Shown: positions 35,388-44,098 of the stretch, piece after piece
How the letters are laid out: each line of letters opens with the position of its first letter
Position numbering within the stretch: position 1 is the first letter of the stretch
Source of the DNA: Planctomycetota bacterium
GTDB taxonomy: Bacteria > Planctomycetota > UBA1135 > GCA-002748355
Length of the DNA: 64,000 nt
Direction: 5' to 3'
Assembly: GCA_027021385.1 (NCBI GenBank)
Contig: JALUUL010000086.1
Location: 143,485-207,484, forward strand
Made by a program: the position numbers and the translations under genes
The notes under the pieces: generated by a model
Databases searched by the model: none
Seen by the model: the letters and a program-made list of their open reading frames with translations, nothing else
What the model was told of the DNA's origin: nothing

Positions 35388-37871
35388 ATGCCGTCCCTTC
35401 CGATTTCGCTGGCCGCAGGCCTTCTCCTGTCCCTGATCCTTCCCCGAGGACTTTCCGCGCAGGGGGCGGATTCCCCCTCCCGTGTCCACAGGGTCGAGGG
35501 ATCGCGCACCCTCTTCCGACTGGATTCGGAAGGAGGCCGCGAGGTTTACAGGTTGAGCCTGGACCTCGGGAAGACCTGGTCGGACCCGGCTCCGACGAAG
35601 ACCGTGATCCGCCTGCGCTACCGCGATTTCGATCCCCTCGTCCGGGAGCCCTCCGTTCCCGCTCTCCTTCGGGCCTCCCCGGATTCGCGCCTCTTTCTCG
35701 TCCAGTTCCGGACGCAGTCGACCGAGGCCTACCTCCGGCGTCTCGAGGATATCGGAGTCGAGGTGCATTCCTACATGCCCGACCAGGCCTACCTCGTGCG
35801 TTGCCCCCGCGATCGGGTCCCGGCCCTGCGGAGACTCCCCTTCGTCCGCTGGGTGGGTCCCTACCACAAGGCCTACCGGCTCTCGGAGGAGATCCTCGGC
35901 GCCCTTCTCCGTGGGGAGGAGACGCCCGCCCGGCGTTACGACATCCTCTACGTCGATCGGACGAGGGACCGGAAGGCGCTGACGACCTCGATCGAGGCCC
36001 TGGGGGGACGGATCGACAACGCGAGCGAGGACCACGTCCTCTGCGAGGCGACCCTGACCCGGGCCCAGCTTCTCCGGGTCGCGGACCTCGACGAGGTCGC
36101 CTTCCTGGATCCCTGGTCCGCGCCCGAGGAGGACATGAACAACGCGAGGAACTACGGCGGCGCGAACGCGATCGAGCCCAAGGGCCCGCTCGGCGGTCAC
36201 ACGGGGAAGGGGATCAAGGGACACATCTGCGAGGGGATCTACAGGACGCACCGGGAGTTCGGATCGACGTCCTACCGTTCCACCCCGATCCCGTACGGAA
36301 ACGGTTCGGCTTCCGGGCACGGGAACGCGACCTTCGGCATCGTCTTCGCGAAGGGGGTCCTGTCCATCGCCCGGGGGATGCTTCCGGACGGGCAGGGCTA
36401 CTACACCCATTACGCCTACGTCTACAACAACAGCAACCGCTACAACCTCGTGAAGACCTTGAAGAACACCTACCGCGTGATGTTCCAGACGGCTTCCTGG
36501 GGATATGCCCGCACGAACTATTACACGACCCGTTCGGCGGAGATGGACACGATCATCTTCGATCACGACATTCCGATCACCCAGAGCCAGAGCAACGCCG
36601 GAGCCACGCCCTCGCGGCCCCAGGCCTGGGCCAAGAACATCCTCTCGATCGGGGGGATCCGGCACTACAACACGCTCACGCCCACCGACGACCGGTGGGC
36701 GCGGTCGGGATCGACCGGTCCCGCCGCGGACGGAAGGATCAAACCCGACCTCTGCGGTTACTACGATTCGATCTATACGACGGGATACAGCTCGACCTCG
36801 TATACGAGCGGATTCGGAGGGACCTCGGGAGCGACTCCGATCGCGGCCGGGCATGTCGGTCTGACGATCGAGCTCTGGACCGACGGGTATTTCGGGCACA
36901 TGGGCAAGCGGGGGGATTGGAGGAACCGGCACCTCTATCTTCCGCATTTCACGACTGTCAAGGCGCTGTTGATCAACCACGCGAGCCAGTACCCGTTCTC
37001 CGGGGCGACGCATGACCTGACCCGGACCCACCAGGGTTGGGGCTGGCCGAACGTCTGGAGGATGTACGCCCAGCGTGACTCGATGCTGATCGTCAACGAG
37101 AACGATATCCTGCGGCTCGGGCAGACGCGGAGCTATTGGGTCTTCGTCCCGTCGGGGAGGTCGGAACTCAAGGCGACCCTCGTCGCGGCGGAGCCCGCCG
37201 CGAATCCGGCCTCCTCCAAGACGGCCCTGAACGACCTGGATCTCAGCCTCCACGCCCCCGACGGAAGGACGGTCTACTTCGGAAACTACGGGCTGCGTTC
37301 CGGGAACTACAGCCGCCCGGGAGGGACGAAGAACTCCGTCGATCCCGTCGAGAACGTCTTCGTCAAGTCCCCCTCGGCGGGGGTCTGGAGGGTGGACGTG
37401 CGCGCGTCCTCGGTGAACGTGGACACCCACAAGGAGACCCGGGTCACGGACGTCGACTACGCCCTCGTGGTTTCCGGACCCGCCGGCATGAGGGACCGCA
37501 GCGGCACCTCGCTCGCGATGACTTCGCGTGGACTCGGGGACCTGACGCTTTCCCTGACCGGTCTTCCGAAGGGTTGGACCGAGGGGTGGACCCTCCTCAG
37601 CCTGGCGACGAAGGGACCCGCGGGGCACGGGAACTTCTTCGGGCTCGAACTCGACGCCCTTTCGCTCGCCAGCTTCACCTGGCCGATCGCCGCCGGGAAC
37701 CCGGCGCACTTCAAGCCGACGACGAACCCGAGCCTCTTCCCGAACAAGGCCTTCTCGATTCCTCCGGGCACCTTGAATCTGCTGAAGGGTTCGAAGCTGG
37801 ACGCGGTCGTCCTGCTCGCGGGGCCGGGAGGGATCCTGAGCGTGTCGAACGCCGCCAGGGTCCAGCTCTGA
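35388..37871 (+). CDS. Secreted subtilisin-family (S8) protease-like protein with Glu at the catalytic Asp position
   Basis: 827 residues. The signal peptide (SLAAGLLLSLILPRGLSAQG) is followed by an inhibitor-like propeptide region (about 90-175: FLVQFRTQSTEAYLRRLEDI). The peptidase domain has His311 in ASGHGNATFG, oxyanion Asn403 in SQSNAGA and nucleophile Ser480 in FGGTSGATPIAAG. The strand that should carry Asp reads GHICEGIY, giving Glu282 instead. A jellyroll-like domain (about 600-700: DLDLSLHAPDGRTVYFGNYG) and a beta-rich C-terminal module follow. Function as an extracellular protease is likely but the Asp-to-Glu change makes activity uncertain. ATG 35388 has AGGGGG upstream. A strong hairpin follows the stop. 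Confidence 0.85.
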   Translation: MPSLPISLAAGLLLSLILPRGLSAQGADSPSRVHRVEGSRTLFRLDSEGGREVYRLSLDLGKTWSDPAPTKTVIRLRYRDFDPLVREPSVPALLRASPDSRLFLVQFRTQSTEAYLRRLEDIGVEVHSYMPDQAYLVRCPRDRVPALRRLPFVRWVGPYHKAYRLSEEILGALLRGEETPARRYDILYVDRTRDRKALTTSIEALGGRIDNASEDHVLCEATLTRAQLLRVADLDEVAFLDPWSAPEEDMNNARNYGGANAIEPKGPLGGHTGKGIKGHICEGIYRTHREFGSTSYRSTPIPYGNGSASGHGNATFGIVFAKGVLSIARGMLPDGQGYYTHYAYVYNNSNRYNLVKTLKNTYRVMFQTASWGYARTNYYTTRSAEMDTIIFDHDIPITQSQSNAGATPSRPQAWAKNILSIGGIRHYNTLTPTDDRWARSGSTGPAADGRIKPDLCGYYDSIYTTGYSSTSYTSGFGGTSGATPIAAGHVGLTIELWTDGYFGHMGKRGDWRNRHLYLPHFTTVKALLINHASQYPFSGATHDLTRTHQGWGWPNVWRMYAQRDSMLIVNENDILRLGQTRSYWVFVPSGRSELKATLVAAEPAANPASSKTALNDLDLSLHAPDGRTVYFGNYGLRSGNYSRPGGTKNSVDPVENVFVKSPSAGVWRVDVRASSVNVDTHKETRVTDVDYALVVSGPAGMRDRSGTSLAMTSRGLGDLTLSLTGLPKGWTEGWTLLSLATKGPAGHGNFFGLELDALSLASFTWPIAAGNPAHFKPTTNPSLFPNKAFSIPPGTLNLLKGSKLDAVVLLAGPGGILSVSNAARVQL

Positions 37872-37887
37872 GAGTGTGAAAGAGGCC

Positions 37888-37914
37888 CGCCTCCCGCCGA
37901 GCAGGCGGGAGGCG
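37888..37914 (+). terminator. Terminator-like hairpin after the subtilase
   Basis: A perfect 11-bp stem, CGCCTCCCGCC at 37888-37898 and GGCGGGAGGCG at 37904-37914, encloses the loop GAGCA. It begins 17 bases after the stop codon. A C-rich rather than T-rich tail follows, so termination may be Rho-assisted. Confidence 0.55.
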
Positions 37915-38027
37915 CCCCCTCCCCGCGGGGACGCGAAGCGCCGCCGCGCGAGTTGCGGCCTAACTCTCTGCTTCCAAGATCCTTAGGTCTGAGTCTGCCC
38001 ATACTCCGCCCGATACGAAGAAGAGGG

Positions 38028-38056
38028 TTGACTCCGTGTCTGCTCGGGAACAGAAT
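38028..38056 (+). promoter_or_regulatory. Candidate promoter of the beta-helix gene
   Basis: TTGACT (38028-38033) and CAGAAT (38051-38056) are 17 bases apart, about 75 bases before ATG 38131. The -35 matches consensus at five of six positions and the -10 at four of six. Confidence 0.35.
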
Positions 38057-38140
38057 GATTCCGCCCTTTGGGGCATGTTCTATTCAAGATTCAGTTGAAC
38101 CCAAGACCCAAAAAGAGGAGTAGACTCATCATGAGACATT

Positions 38141-38164
38141 CTCTCTCTCTCTCTCTCTCTCTCT
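38141..38164 (+). repeat. (CT)12 microsatellite in signal-peptide codons
   Basis: Twelve CT units directly follow ATG AGA CAT T (ATG at 38131, Shine-Dalgarno AAAGAGGAG ten bases before it). With 12 units the ATG frame ends at TAA 38164-38166 after 11 residues. With 10, 13 or 16 units it would join the long downstream frame and encode a Ser-Leu repeat, then SKDKAGLLALGLVLGAGG and SLPAQD, a good signal peptide. This is the layout of a phase-variable contingency locus. Confidence 0.8.
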
Positions 38165-38197
38165 AAAGATAAAGCCGGGCTTCTAGCCCTCGGGCTT

Positions 38198-40759
38198 GTG
38201 CTCGGAGCCGGTGGACTACGATCCTCCCTGCCCGCCCAGGATATCGGCAGCCGCACCCGCTTCGTGTTTCATGTTTACGTGGATCCCCTCCATGGGGACG
38301 ACACGAAAGCGCGTTCGATCAGGTTTACGGGAGGGATGAATCCCACGGGAAGATTCGCGACTAACGCCGAGCGGGATTACCTTGCTCTTTCAAAACATCT
38401 TTACCACAAGAACCAGAGCAGAAAGCCCAAGGTATCGGACGGCTATCTCCAGCATGCTCCTTATGCCTTCCGTACTGTAAATGGGGCCATGCGGTACCTG
38501 GGGGATGAGTTTGGAAGCCCGAAAACTGTGTTGGGGACCTACCAACGCTGGACTGTCAATCTTCCATGGAAGAAACCCTATAGGGAAGGCGGGGATCCCG
38601 ATTTGTACATCGACTATATAGTCGTTCATTGCTTGGAAGGGATCTATGGCCCGATAAAAACCCCAAATTCTCAAGGAGAGGAGATCGACCCCAAGTCAGG
38701 CCTTCCGTATAACGGCGAAACTTTCCCCATCTATCTTCCGGATCGTGTAAGCATACAAGGAACGTCGGCGTTGTCCACTGTATTCGATGCAAGGTATGAT
38801 TATGTGCCTATCATTCTCGTGGGTGAAAACTTGAATGAAAAGATCACCTATGAAGATTGCTTCATCGACAGCTTGACGATCCGAGGGGCTCGCGCGAATG
38901 AAAACAATGGGTTTCCCAATGGGGCCGGGATTCACATTTTCAGGGAGGACAATGTATACGTGGTGATCAGCAACTGCTTCATCACGGACAACTGGGTTGG
39001 GATTTCGATCGATAACGACGATGATATTTCCAAGTACCGCCACAGCCCAATCATTGTGAACAACACCATCGCTTGGAACCGGGTGGGGATTTGGAGCGGC
39101 GACAGCTTCTACAATCAAAATAGGATTGGATACGCCTTTCCCAGGGTTTTCAACAACATCATCGATTCGGGCGACCCTTACGGGCATTTTGGACCTATAA
39201 ACTCCACGGCTACCGCGCCTTTTTGGGGATTGGATACCTCCGACCTCCTGATCCGTGTCGGACCCTTGATGCTGGACTTCAATGCCTATGAGACGGCCGT
39301 GGCCAACAGCCCGAAGCCCATGAACTTTCTCCCCTTTTGGCCGGGCACTTCCCCAAGGAGTCCGGGTATCTACTCCCCGAGGGTGGATATTCGGGCATAT
39401 ACGCATGCGGGACTCGGTACCGCTAGAGGGAGTTTGTACATCAATGATATCTTCAGGAATTCCCAGAGTTCGGACCGTTCCCCGCACGATTTTCGATTGG
39501 CTCCCTTGGTATCCCTGGATACGAATCCTCCTTCCTCGACGGCATTGAACCCTTTGGTAAACCAGGGATATCTGACCTTTCCGATCGACTTTGCCAACAA
39601 CTCTCCTTATATCTCTTACAATCCCGGCCTTCCTAGTCCCGGGTCGCAAGGGAACAAATCGGTTTCGGACTACGCGGCCCTCCATTCGATGGATTGGGAT
39701 GGGGAGGGATTCGGAAATCCCAGGATCGCGTCGCGGACCGGTTTCCAGCCCGGCCAATACAGCGATCTCGACCTGGGCGCGGACGAGATGGGCTTGACGA
39801 TCGCCGCTGGATTCATCGAAGGGACCAGGATCTTCAGCCGTAACGTCCCCAACGGAGAGGTCGGGAGTCAAAAGGGCACTCTCCCGATCACGGACCATAC
39901 GCAGGTCTATTTCTTCAACCTGCCCGGGACGTATCCAAGGCCATGGTTTGTGAAATGGACGGGGAGGAACTACGTCTGGTGGGACTACGTGCAGATCCCC
40001 TCATTCACGCCCAATCCTTCGGGGAGGTATACAAAGGGCGTAACATATTCCTTTAGGAATGTTAGAATCGCTCAATCGGTTTGGGAGCCCTTCATGAAGG
40101 GGCTGGAATGCGACACCTCCCCCCATCTCCTGCCCGACACGCATCCCTTCTGGGCGACCTATTTCGAAAGCCTGACCAGTCCGAATCCTCTCGATTACTT
40201 CGGCTCCAATCCTTGGTACCACCACAATTGGGATGACGGCGGCACTCCCCCTCAGCTCTCGGCGATAGAAACCGACAACAAGTACCTCTACTACGATCCG
40301 AATGTGTCGATCTTGCTTGAGGGAACCGCGAATCCCCCCGGATCCTGGGTTTGGACTCAGGGCTGGGGGTACCTGGGTCCCGGGCCGTATACGATCTTCG
40401 GTCCCTTCGGGTATCAGGGTTCGACGAACTACACCGTGCTTTCAAGCCCCGCGTGGGGATATGGAGATTCGGCCCCAGGCCCCGACATCATTCCGATGAA
40501 CGGCTGGTCGGGGGAGCGTTACTGCCTGCAAGACCCGAACGCCCTGGTGAACCCTCTGTACAACATGCAGACCTTTCTGGGGATCAACAACGAGGATCCG
40601 ACCGGCAAAGGGGCCGGGGCCAAGCAGTCGCCGAAGAAGGGCTCGGGACTTGGGGATGCCAAGAGGCTGAAGTACCTGGAGGCCTCCCTCGTCCTCGAGA
40701 TGCGGGCTCGAGCGGTGAGCTACGCAAACAAGGTCTACCGGAAAAAGAGAAGGAAATGA
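38198..40759 (+). CDS. Secreted parallel beta-helix surface protein, out of frame with its likely start
   Basis: The open part from GTG 38198 encodes 853 residues, but the true start is probably ATG 38131, one frame away because of the (CT)12 tract. Residues about 190-320 have right-handed beta-helix character: DRVSIQGTSALSTVFDARYD, DSLTIRGARANE, NCFITDNWVGISIDND and IIVNNTIAWNRVGIWS. The C-terminal half is aromatic-, Asn- and Pro-rich (GPGPYTIFGPFGYQG), and the tail is basic (KVYRKKRRK). Codon use is far less GC-biased than in neighbouring genes, suggesting acquisition from elsewhere. It is probably an extracellular or cell-surface protein, perhaps a carbohydrate-binding or enzymatic beta-helix; no catalytic motif is recognised. 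A hairpin follows the stop. Confidence 0.75.
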   Translation: MLGAGGLRSSLPAQDIGSRTRFVFHVYVDPLHGDDTKARSIRFTGGMNPTGRFATNAERDYLALSKHLYHKNQSRKPKVSDGYLQHAPYAFRTVNGAMRYLGDEFGSPKTVLGTYQRWTVNLPWKKPYREGGDPDLYIDYIVVHCLEGIYGPIKTPNSQGEEIDPKSGLPYNGETFPIYLPDRVSIQGTSALSTVFDARYDYVPIILVGENLNEKITYEDCFIDSLTIRGARANENNGFPNGAGIHIFREDNVYVVISNCFITDNWVGISIDNDDDISKYRHSPIIVNNTIAWNRVGIWSGDSFYNQNRIGYAFPRVFNNIIDSGDPYGHFGPINSTATAPFWGLDTSDLLIRVGPLMLDFNAYETAVANSPKPMNFLPFWPGTSPRSPGIYSPRVDIRAYTHAGLGTARGSLYINDIFRNSQSSDRSPHDFRLAPLVSLDTNPPSSTALNPLVNQGYLTFPIDFANNSPYISYNPGLPSPGSQGNKSVSDYAALHSMDWDGEGFGNPRIASRTGFQPGQYSDLDLGADEMGLTIAAGFIEGTRIFSRNVPNGEVGSQKGTLPITDHTQVYFFNLPGTYPRPWFVKWTGRNYVWWDYVQIPSFTPNPSGRYTKGVTYSFRNVRIAQSVWEPFMKGLECDTSPHLLPDTHPFWATYFESLTSPNPLDYFGSNPWYHHNWDDGGTPPQLSAIETDNKYLYYDPNVSILLEGTANPPGSWVWTQGWGYLGPGPYTIFGPFGYQGSTNYTVLSSPAWGYGDSAPGPDIIPMNGWSGERYCLQDPNALVNPLYNMQTFLGINNEDPTGKGAGAKQSPKKGSGLGDAKRLKYLEASLVLEMRARAVSYANKVYRKKRRK

Positions 40760-40767
40760 AGGCGGAT

Positions 40768-40800
40768 CGGAGAGTGGGGGAGGGAATCCTCCGCTCTCCG
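40768..40800 (+). terminator. Hairpin between beta-helix and FG-GAP genes
   Basis: Outer arms CGGAGAG (40768-40774) and CTCTCCG (40794-40800) enclose an inner stem GGAGG/CCTCC with loop GAAT (40779-40792). It lies just after the beta-helix stop and within the leader of the next gene. No T tract follows. Confidence 0.4.
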
Positions 40801-40834
40801 GCTCGGGCCATTCAAGGGAAGCATGGAGGCGATC

Positions 40835-42508
40835 ATGAAGGTGTTTAGGCGGAAGCATGCGCGATCCAAGGCGGCTTGTCTTGGCTTTTTCGCGCTCCCC
40901 TTTTTCTCTGTCTCTGGGGTGGCGCAAACCTCGTACAAGTTTACCCATTTCCCGGATTGGTTCATCCGGAATCCCTATACGGATGAGAGTGTCTATCAGG
41001 ACGCTACAGCAGCGATTGTATTGGACTATGACCATGATGGTTTTATTGATCTGATAATGGGTTCCCGCATTGCTTCTCTTGCCTCAGGCCAAGGGCCCTC
41101 CCCAAAAGGCCGCTGGTTGTATTTCCTTCATTTCAAGGGAGAGGGAGGAGGTAAGTTTTATTACGATTCGGCACGGAAGGCTCCTTTGCTGAATATAGCT
41201 GTGGAGAAATCATATATCTACCAGATGGCCGGCGGTGATTTCGATGGAGACGGGGATGTTGATATTTTCGCAGGAAGGAGTATTCCACCTTTCGCTAATA
41301 GGTTTTACACTTTCGAAAAGCCTGCTCCTGACCGCCTGTTCTTGAACAACGGGAAGGGGGACTTTACCTATGCCCCGTCCGGGAGTCTGCCCGCCAACAA
41401 TTTCATCACCGCCGACTGCCGGGCCGTAGACATCGACGGGGACGGCGATCTCGACATCCTGACCGGCGTCGTCGGCGGCCTGAACCGGATCTACATCAAC
41501 AACGGGAAGGGGGTCTTCAGCGACGAAAGCACGAAGCGCTTCCCGACCTCCCCCAGCCTCAACAGGTACGACACGAGCCAGATCGTCATCGGGGATGTCG
41601 ATCGAGACGGGGATCCGGATCTCTTCTGGGCGACCGGGGGCTGGCTCAGTTATTGGAGCCAACAGAACGACCTCCTCCTCCTGAACGACGGGAAGGGGCG
41701 GTTCAAGCTTTCCGTCCAGCCGGATTTCAAGCAGCGCAACACAGGCGGAGGAGCCTTCGCGGACTTCGACGGGGACGGCGACCTGGACCTGGTGACGGCC
41801 TCGCAGAAGGAGCCCTCCAGGCTCTACCTGAACGACGGGAAGGGGGTGTTCAAGGACGTGACGGCGACCCGCTTCCCGAATCCGAAGGAGGAGCACTACT
41901 GGGTGCTCGCCGTGGACGTGGACGAAGACGGGGACAAGGACATCCTCTCGGGAGGGCGCTGTCCGTTCCGGGTGTTCCTGAACGACGGGAAGGGGTACTT
42001 CAAGGAGGCGCCCGCGGCCCCGGACGCCACAACCTGGGGCTATTGCTTCAAGGCGGTGGCCGCCGACCTGGACCGGGACGGGGACATGGACATCCTCCAG
42101 CTCCCCCACAATCCGTGGCTCGCCCCTCTGCGGATCTACTACAACCTGCAACGGCAGTTCTACGTGTCTTCGAAGCGCTTCGCGCTCGGGAGGTCGGCGA
42201 GGTTCGAGGTGTATGCGGACCGGCCGCCGGCCTGGGGGGCGATCTTTCTCTCCATGAGGCCCGGGAAGCTGCGCTTTCCCGGTTTCGGGACATGGTACTT
42301 GGATGCGGCCACGAGCGTGCCGCTCTTCCCCTTCGCGATCGGCAGGTCGCAGGGGGGGAAGTACGCGGTGAGCATCCATGTGCCCAACGACAGCAGGTTG
42401 GCGAAGAAGCGGGTCTACTGCCAGGGCTTGCTGTTCAACCTCCAGACCGGCTCGATGCAGTTCACGAACTTCACGACGAACCCGATCAAGTATTACTGGC
42501 AGAAATAG
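40835..42508 (+). CDS. Secreted FG-GAP/VCBS-repeat protein with calcium-binding loops
   Basis: 557 residues. A signal peptide (AACLGFFALPFFSVSGVAQ) precedes about seven FG-GAP blades. At least six calcium-type loops are seen: DFDGDGDVD, DIDGDGDLD, DVDRDGDPD, DFDGDGDLD, DVDEDGDKD and DLDRDGDMD. Blades also share a LNDGKG[V/R/Y]F strand. The last 110 residues form a separate beta-rich module (RFEVYADRPPAWGAIFLSM). The role is likely extracellular adhesion or scaffolding. The first 170 codons are AT-richer, like the upstream gene, whereas everything after about 41340 has the GC-rich codon use of the genome. ATG 40835 with GGAGG five bases upstream is preferred; ATG 40823 is in frame. Confidence 0.85.
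   Translation: MKVFRRKHARSKAACLGFFALPFFSVSGVAQTSYKFTHFPDWFIRNPYTDESVYQDATAAIVLDYDHDGFIDLIMGSRIASLASGQGPSPKGRWLYFLHFKGEGGGKFYYDSARKAPLLNIAVEKSYIYQMAGGDFDGDGDVDIFAGRSIPPFANRFYTFEKPAPDRLFLNNGKGDFTYAPSGSLPANNFITADCRAVDIDGDGDLDILTGVVGGLNRIYINNGKGVFSDESTKRFPTSPSLNRYDTSQIVIGDVDRDGDPDLFWATGGWLSYWSQQNDLLLLNDGKGRFKLSVQPDFKQRNTGGGAFADFDGDGDLDLVTASQKEPSRLYLNDGKGVFKDVTATRFPNPKEEHYWVLAVDVDEDGDKDILSGGRCPFRVFLNDGKGYFKEAPAAPDATTWGYCFKAVAADLDRDGDMDILQLPHNPWLAPLRIYYNLQRQFYVSSKRFALGRSARFEVYADRPPAWGAIFLSMRPGKLRFPGFGTWYLDAATSVPLFPFAIGRSQGGKYAVSIHVPNDSRLAKKRVYCQGLLFNLQTGSMQFTNFTTNPIKYYWQK
41346..41995 (+). repeat. Internal repeats of the FG-GAP gene
   Basis: The core AACGACGGGAAGGG (or AACAACGGGAAGGG) recurs five times, near 41346, 41498, 41683, 41830 and 41979, at spacings of roughly 147-185 bases that match the propeller blades. 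The copies are similar enough to support recombination or blade-number change. Confidence 0.6.
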
Positions 42509-42711
42509 GGCCGCTTCTGCTCCCCTGGGACGAGCGCCGGGACGGAGACTTTCCTTGCGTGGAGAGTCTCTTTCCGGCAAAAGGGAGCCATCCGCCGGCG
42601 GGGTTTTCCTCGTCTGCACCCTCGTCCGGTCCGGATCGTGGGACTCGGATCGGAATGGTTACTTCTCTCGTTGGATCCTTTCCGCTTCCCCTCGACCTCG
42701 AGAGGTTTCTC

Positions 42712-43809
42712 ATGCGAATTCCCGCGATCCTGTTCGCCTGTCTCCTTTCGGCGTCGGCAGGCCTTTCCCAGGTCTCGTCGACCCTTCCGAAGGGCAAGGA
42801 CTCGACCGAAGGGACCGGCTCCGGCTGGGCGACCTGGCGCTACGCGCCGGCCAGGGCCGTCTATTCCTACAACGCGACGGCTTTTCCCTGGGGGGCCTCG
42901 CCGAAGGTCATCCGGGCCGTCTCCGCGAGAAGGGACGGGCTGATCACGACGACCTTCGTCAAGAATACGAAGAAGATTCGCCTCTTCGTCTCCTATGACG
43001 GCAACGACCCCTGGGCCCTGGATGTCCGTTTCGAGGGCAACCACGGGAAGATGCGGACGATGGTTCTCGGAACCGCGGCTGCCCCGGCGAGCGTCCTCTA
43101 CCCCGCCGACCCCAAGCCCCCGGTCGGAAAGACCGCCCCGTTCACGGTTTCCTTCCCCTTCTCGCGACCCTTCCTCCTTCCCGCGAAGGCCCGGAACCTG
43201 ATCTTCGATTTCCGCGCATACGGCACGGTCGCGACCCGGGACTACTGGTACGTGGACTCGGAGTTCAAGAGCGGCGGCGCCCTCACCCGGGGCAGCTTGG
43301 TTCGGGCGGGCGCCCAGTGTCCGACCACGCCGCTCATGACGATCTCCAACTACGTCGCCTGGCCGAACGCGACCTTCATCAACTATGTGGTCACCCGTGT
43401 CGCGAAGGCGCCTGTCGTCGCCTGGATCGGGGCTCCCCTGGCGACTCCGATCCCGCTCGGCAAGGGCTGCACCCTCTACGTGAGACCCCTGGTCCTTCTG
43501 ACCGGGACCGCGGACAACTCGACCCTGGGGCGCGCGACCTTCTCCTGGGGCAAGATCCCGAACCAGGCCTCGTTCATCGGGAAGAAGATCGCCTACCAGT
43601 TCGCCGTCGTGAAGGCGGGCTATCCCTTCCTCGGCGCGGTCGGCGTGACCCAGTGGGGGGACTACACGATCGGGAGCGGCTACGCGAACAAGGTGGACCA
43701 GGGGACGGTCTACAAGTACGCCCTCTCGTCCTCGAGCCTCTTCGATCCGGACAGGGTTGCGAACGCCGACTACCTCTCGACTCGGGCGCCGGTCCTCCTG
43801 GTGCGCTGA
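42712..43809 (+). CDS. Secreted beta-rich protein, tandem paralogue 1
   Basis: 365 residues. A signal peptide (IPAILFACLLSASAGLSQ) is followed by an all-beta protein with no named family known to me. Shared blocks with the next gene include WATWRYAPARAVYSYNATAF, IRLFVSYDGNDP, NLIFDFRAYGT, APVVAWIGAPLATPIPLGKG and SFIGKKIAYQFAV, plus the ending RAPVLLVR. The two half-repeats (about 20-190 and 200-365) may be separate beta-sandwich domains. The final motif includes SLFDPDRVANADYL. The product is presumably extracellular or surface-associated. GAGAGG precedes ATG 42712. In its native GC-rich codon use it differs from the foreign-looking genes just upstream. Confidence 0.75.
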   Translation: MRIPAILFACLLSASAGLSQVSSTLPKGKDSTEGTGSGWATWRYAPARAVYSYNATAFPWGASPKVIRAVSARRDGLITTTFVKNTKKIRLFVSYDGNDPWALDVRFEGNHGKMRTMVLGTAAAPASVLYPADPKPPVGKTAPFTVSFPFSRPFLLPAKARNLIFDFRAYGTVATRDYWYVDSEFKSGGALTRGSLVRAGAQCPTTPLMTISNYVAWPNATFINYVVTRVAKAPVVAWIGAPLATPIPLGKGCTLYVRPLVLLTGTADNSTLGRATFSWGKIPNQASFIGKKIAYQFAVVKAGYPFLGAVGVTQWGDYTIGSGYANKVDQGTVYKYALSSSSLFDPDRVANADYLSTRAPVLLVR

Positions 43810-43987
43810 ATCCTCGACCGGGCGGTCCGGGAAGTCCCGATGCCATCGGGGTTTCTTAGGCCCCGGGGAGCGGAGCGGGCCCCGCGCCTTCTCTGGCCTT
43901 CCCCGGCGAGATCGGGAGGGCGGAAACCCGATTCCGAAACCCGGTTGCTTCCAGGGTGGAAAGCGAATTTGGAAAAGGGGTAGGATC

Positions 43988-44070
43988 TCGTTTCGAGACA
44001 GCTTCCCTCGGAAAAGCTTCCGTCCCGGGTCCTTTGGGCGCCCGCGGAGGGGATTCCCGTCTCGAAACGA
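43988..44070. promoter_or_regulatory. Inverted repeat upstream of paralogue 2
   Basis: TCGTTTCGAGAC (43988-43999) and GTCTCGAAACGA (44059-44070) are perfect 12-base inverted copies separated by 59 bases. Each half is itself close to a dyad (CTCG-TTT-CGAG). They end 28 bases before ATG 44099, a layout that would suit two operator sites for a dimeric regulator. Confidence 0.45.
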
Positions 44071-44098
44071 ACCATTTCGTCTTGAAAGGAAACCCTCG

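Larger units (their letters stand above)
37872..38130. other. Intergenic region upstream of the phase-variable beta-helix gene
   Basis: This holds a terminator hairpin, a sharp fall in GC content from about 37970, a candidate promoter and the Shine-Dalgarno AAAGAGGAG (38112-38120) of the ATG at 38131. No gene is seen in it. Confidence 0.6.

Noticed and set aside
38198..40759. Treating the beta-helix gene as a dead pseudogene
   Set aside because: The 853-codon frame has no internal stop and keeps organised repeats; only the (CT)n tract puts it out of frame, which fits reversible switching or a sequencing error better than decay.
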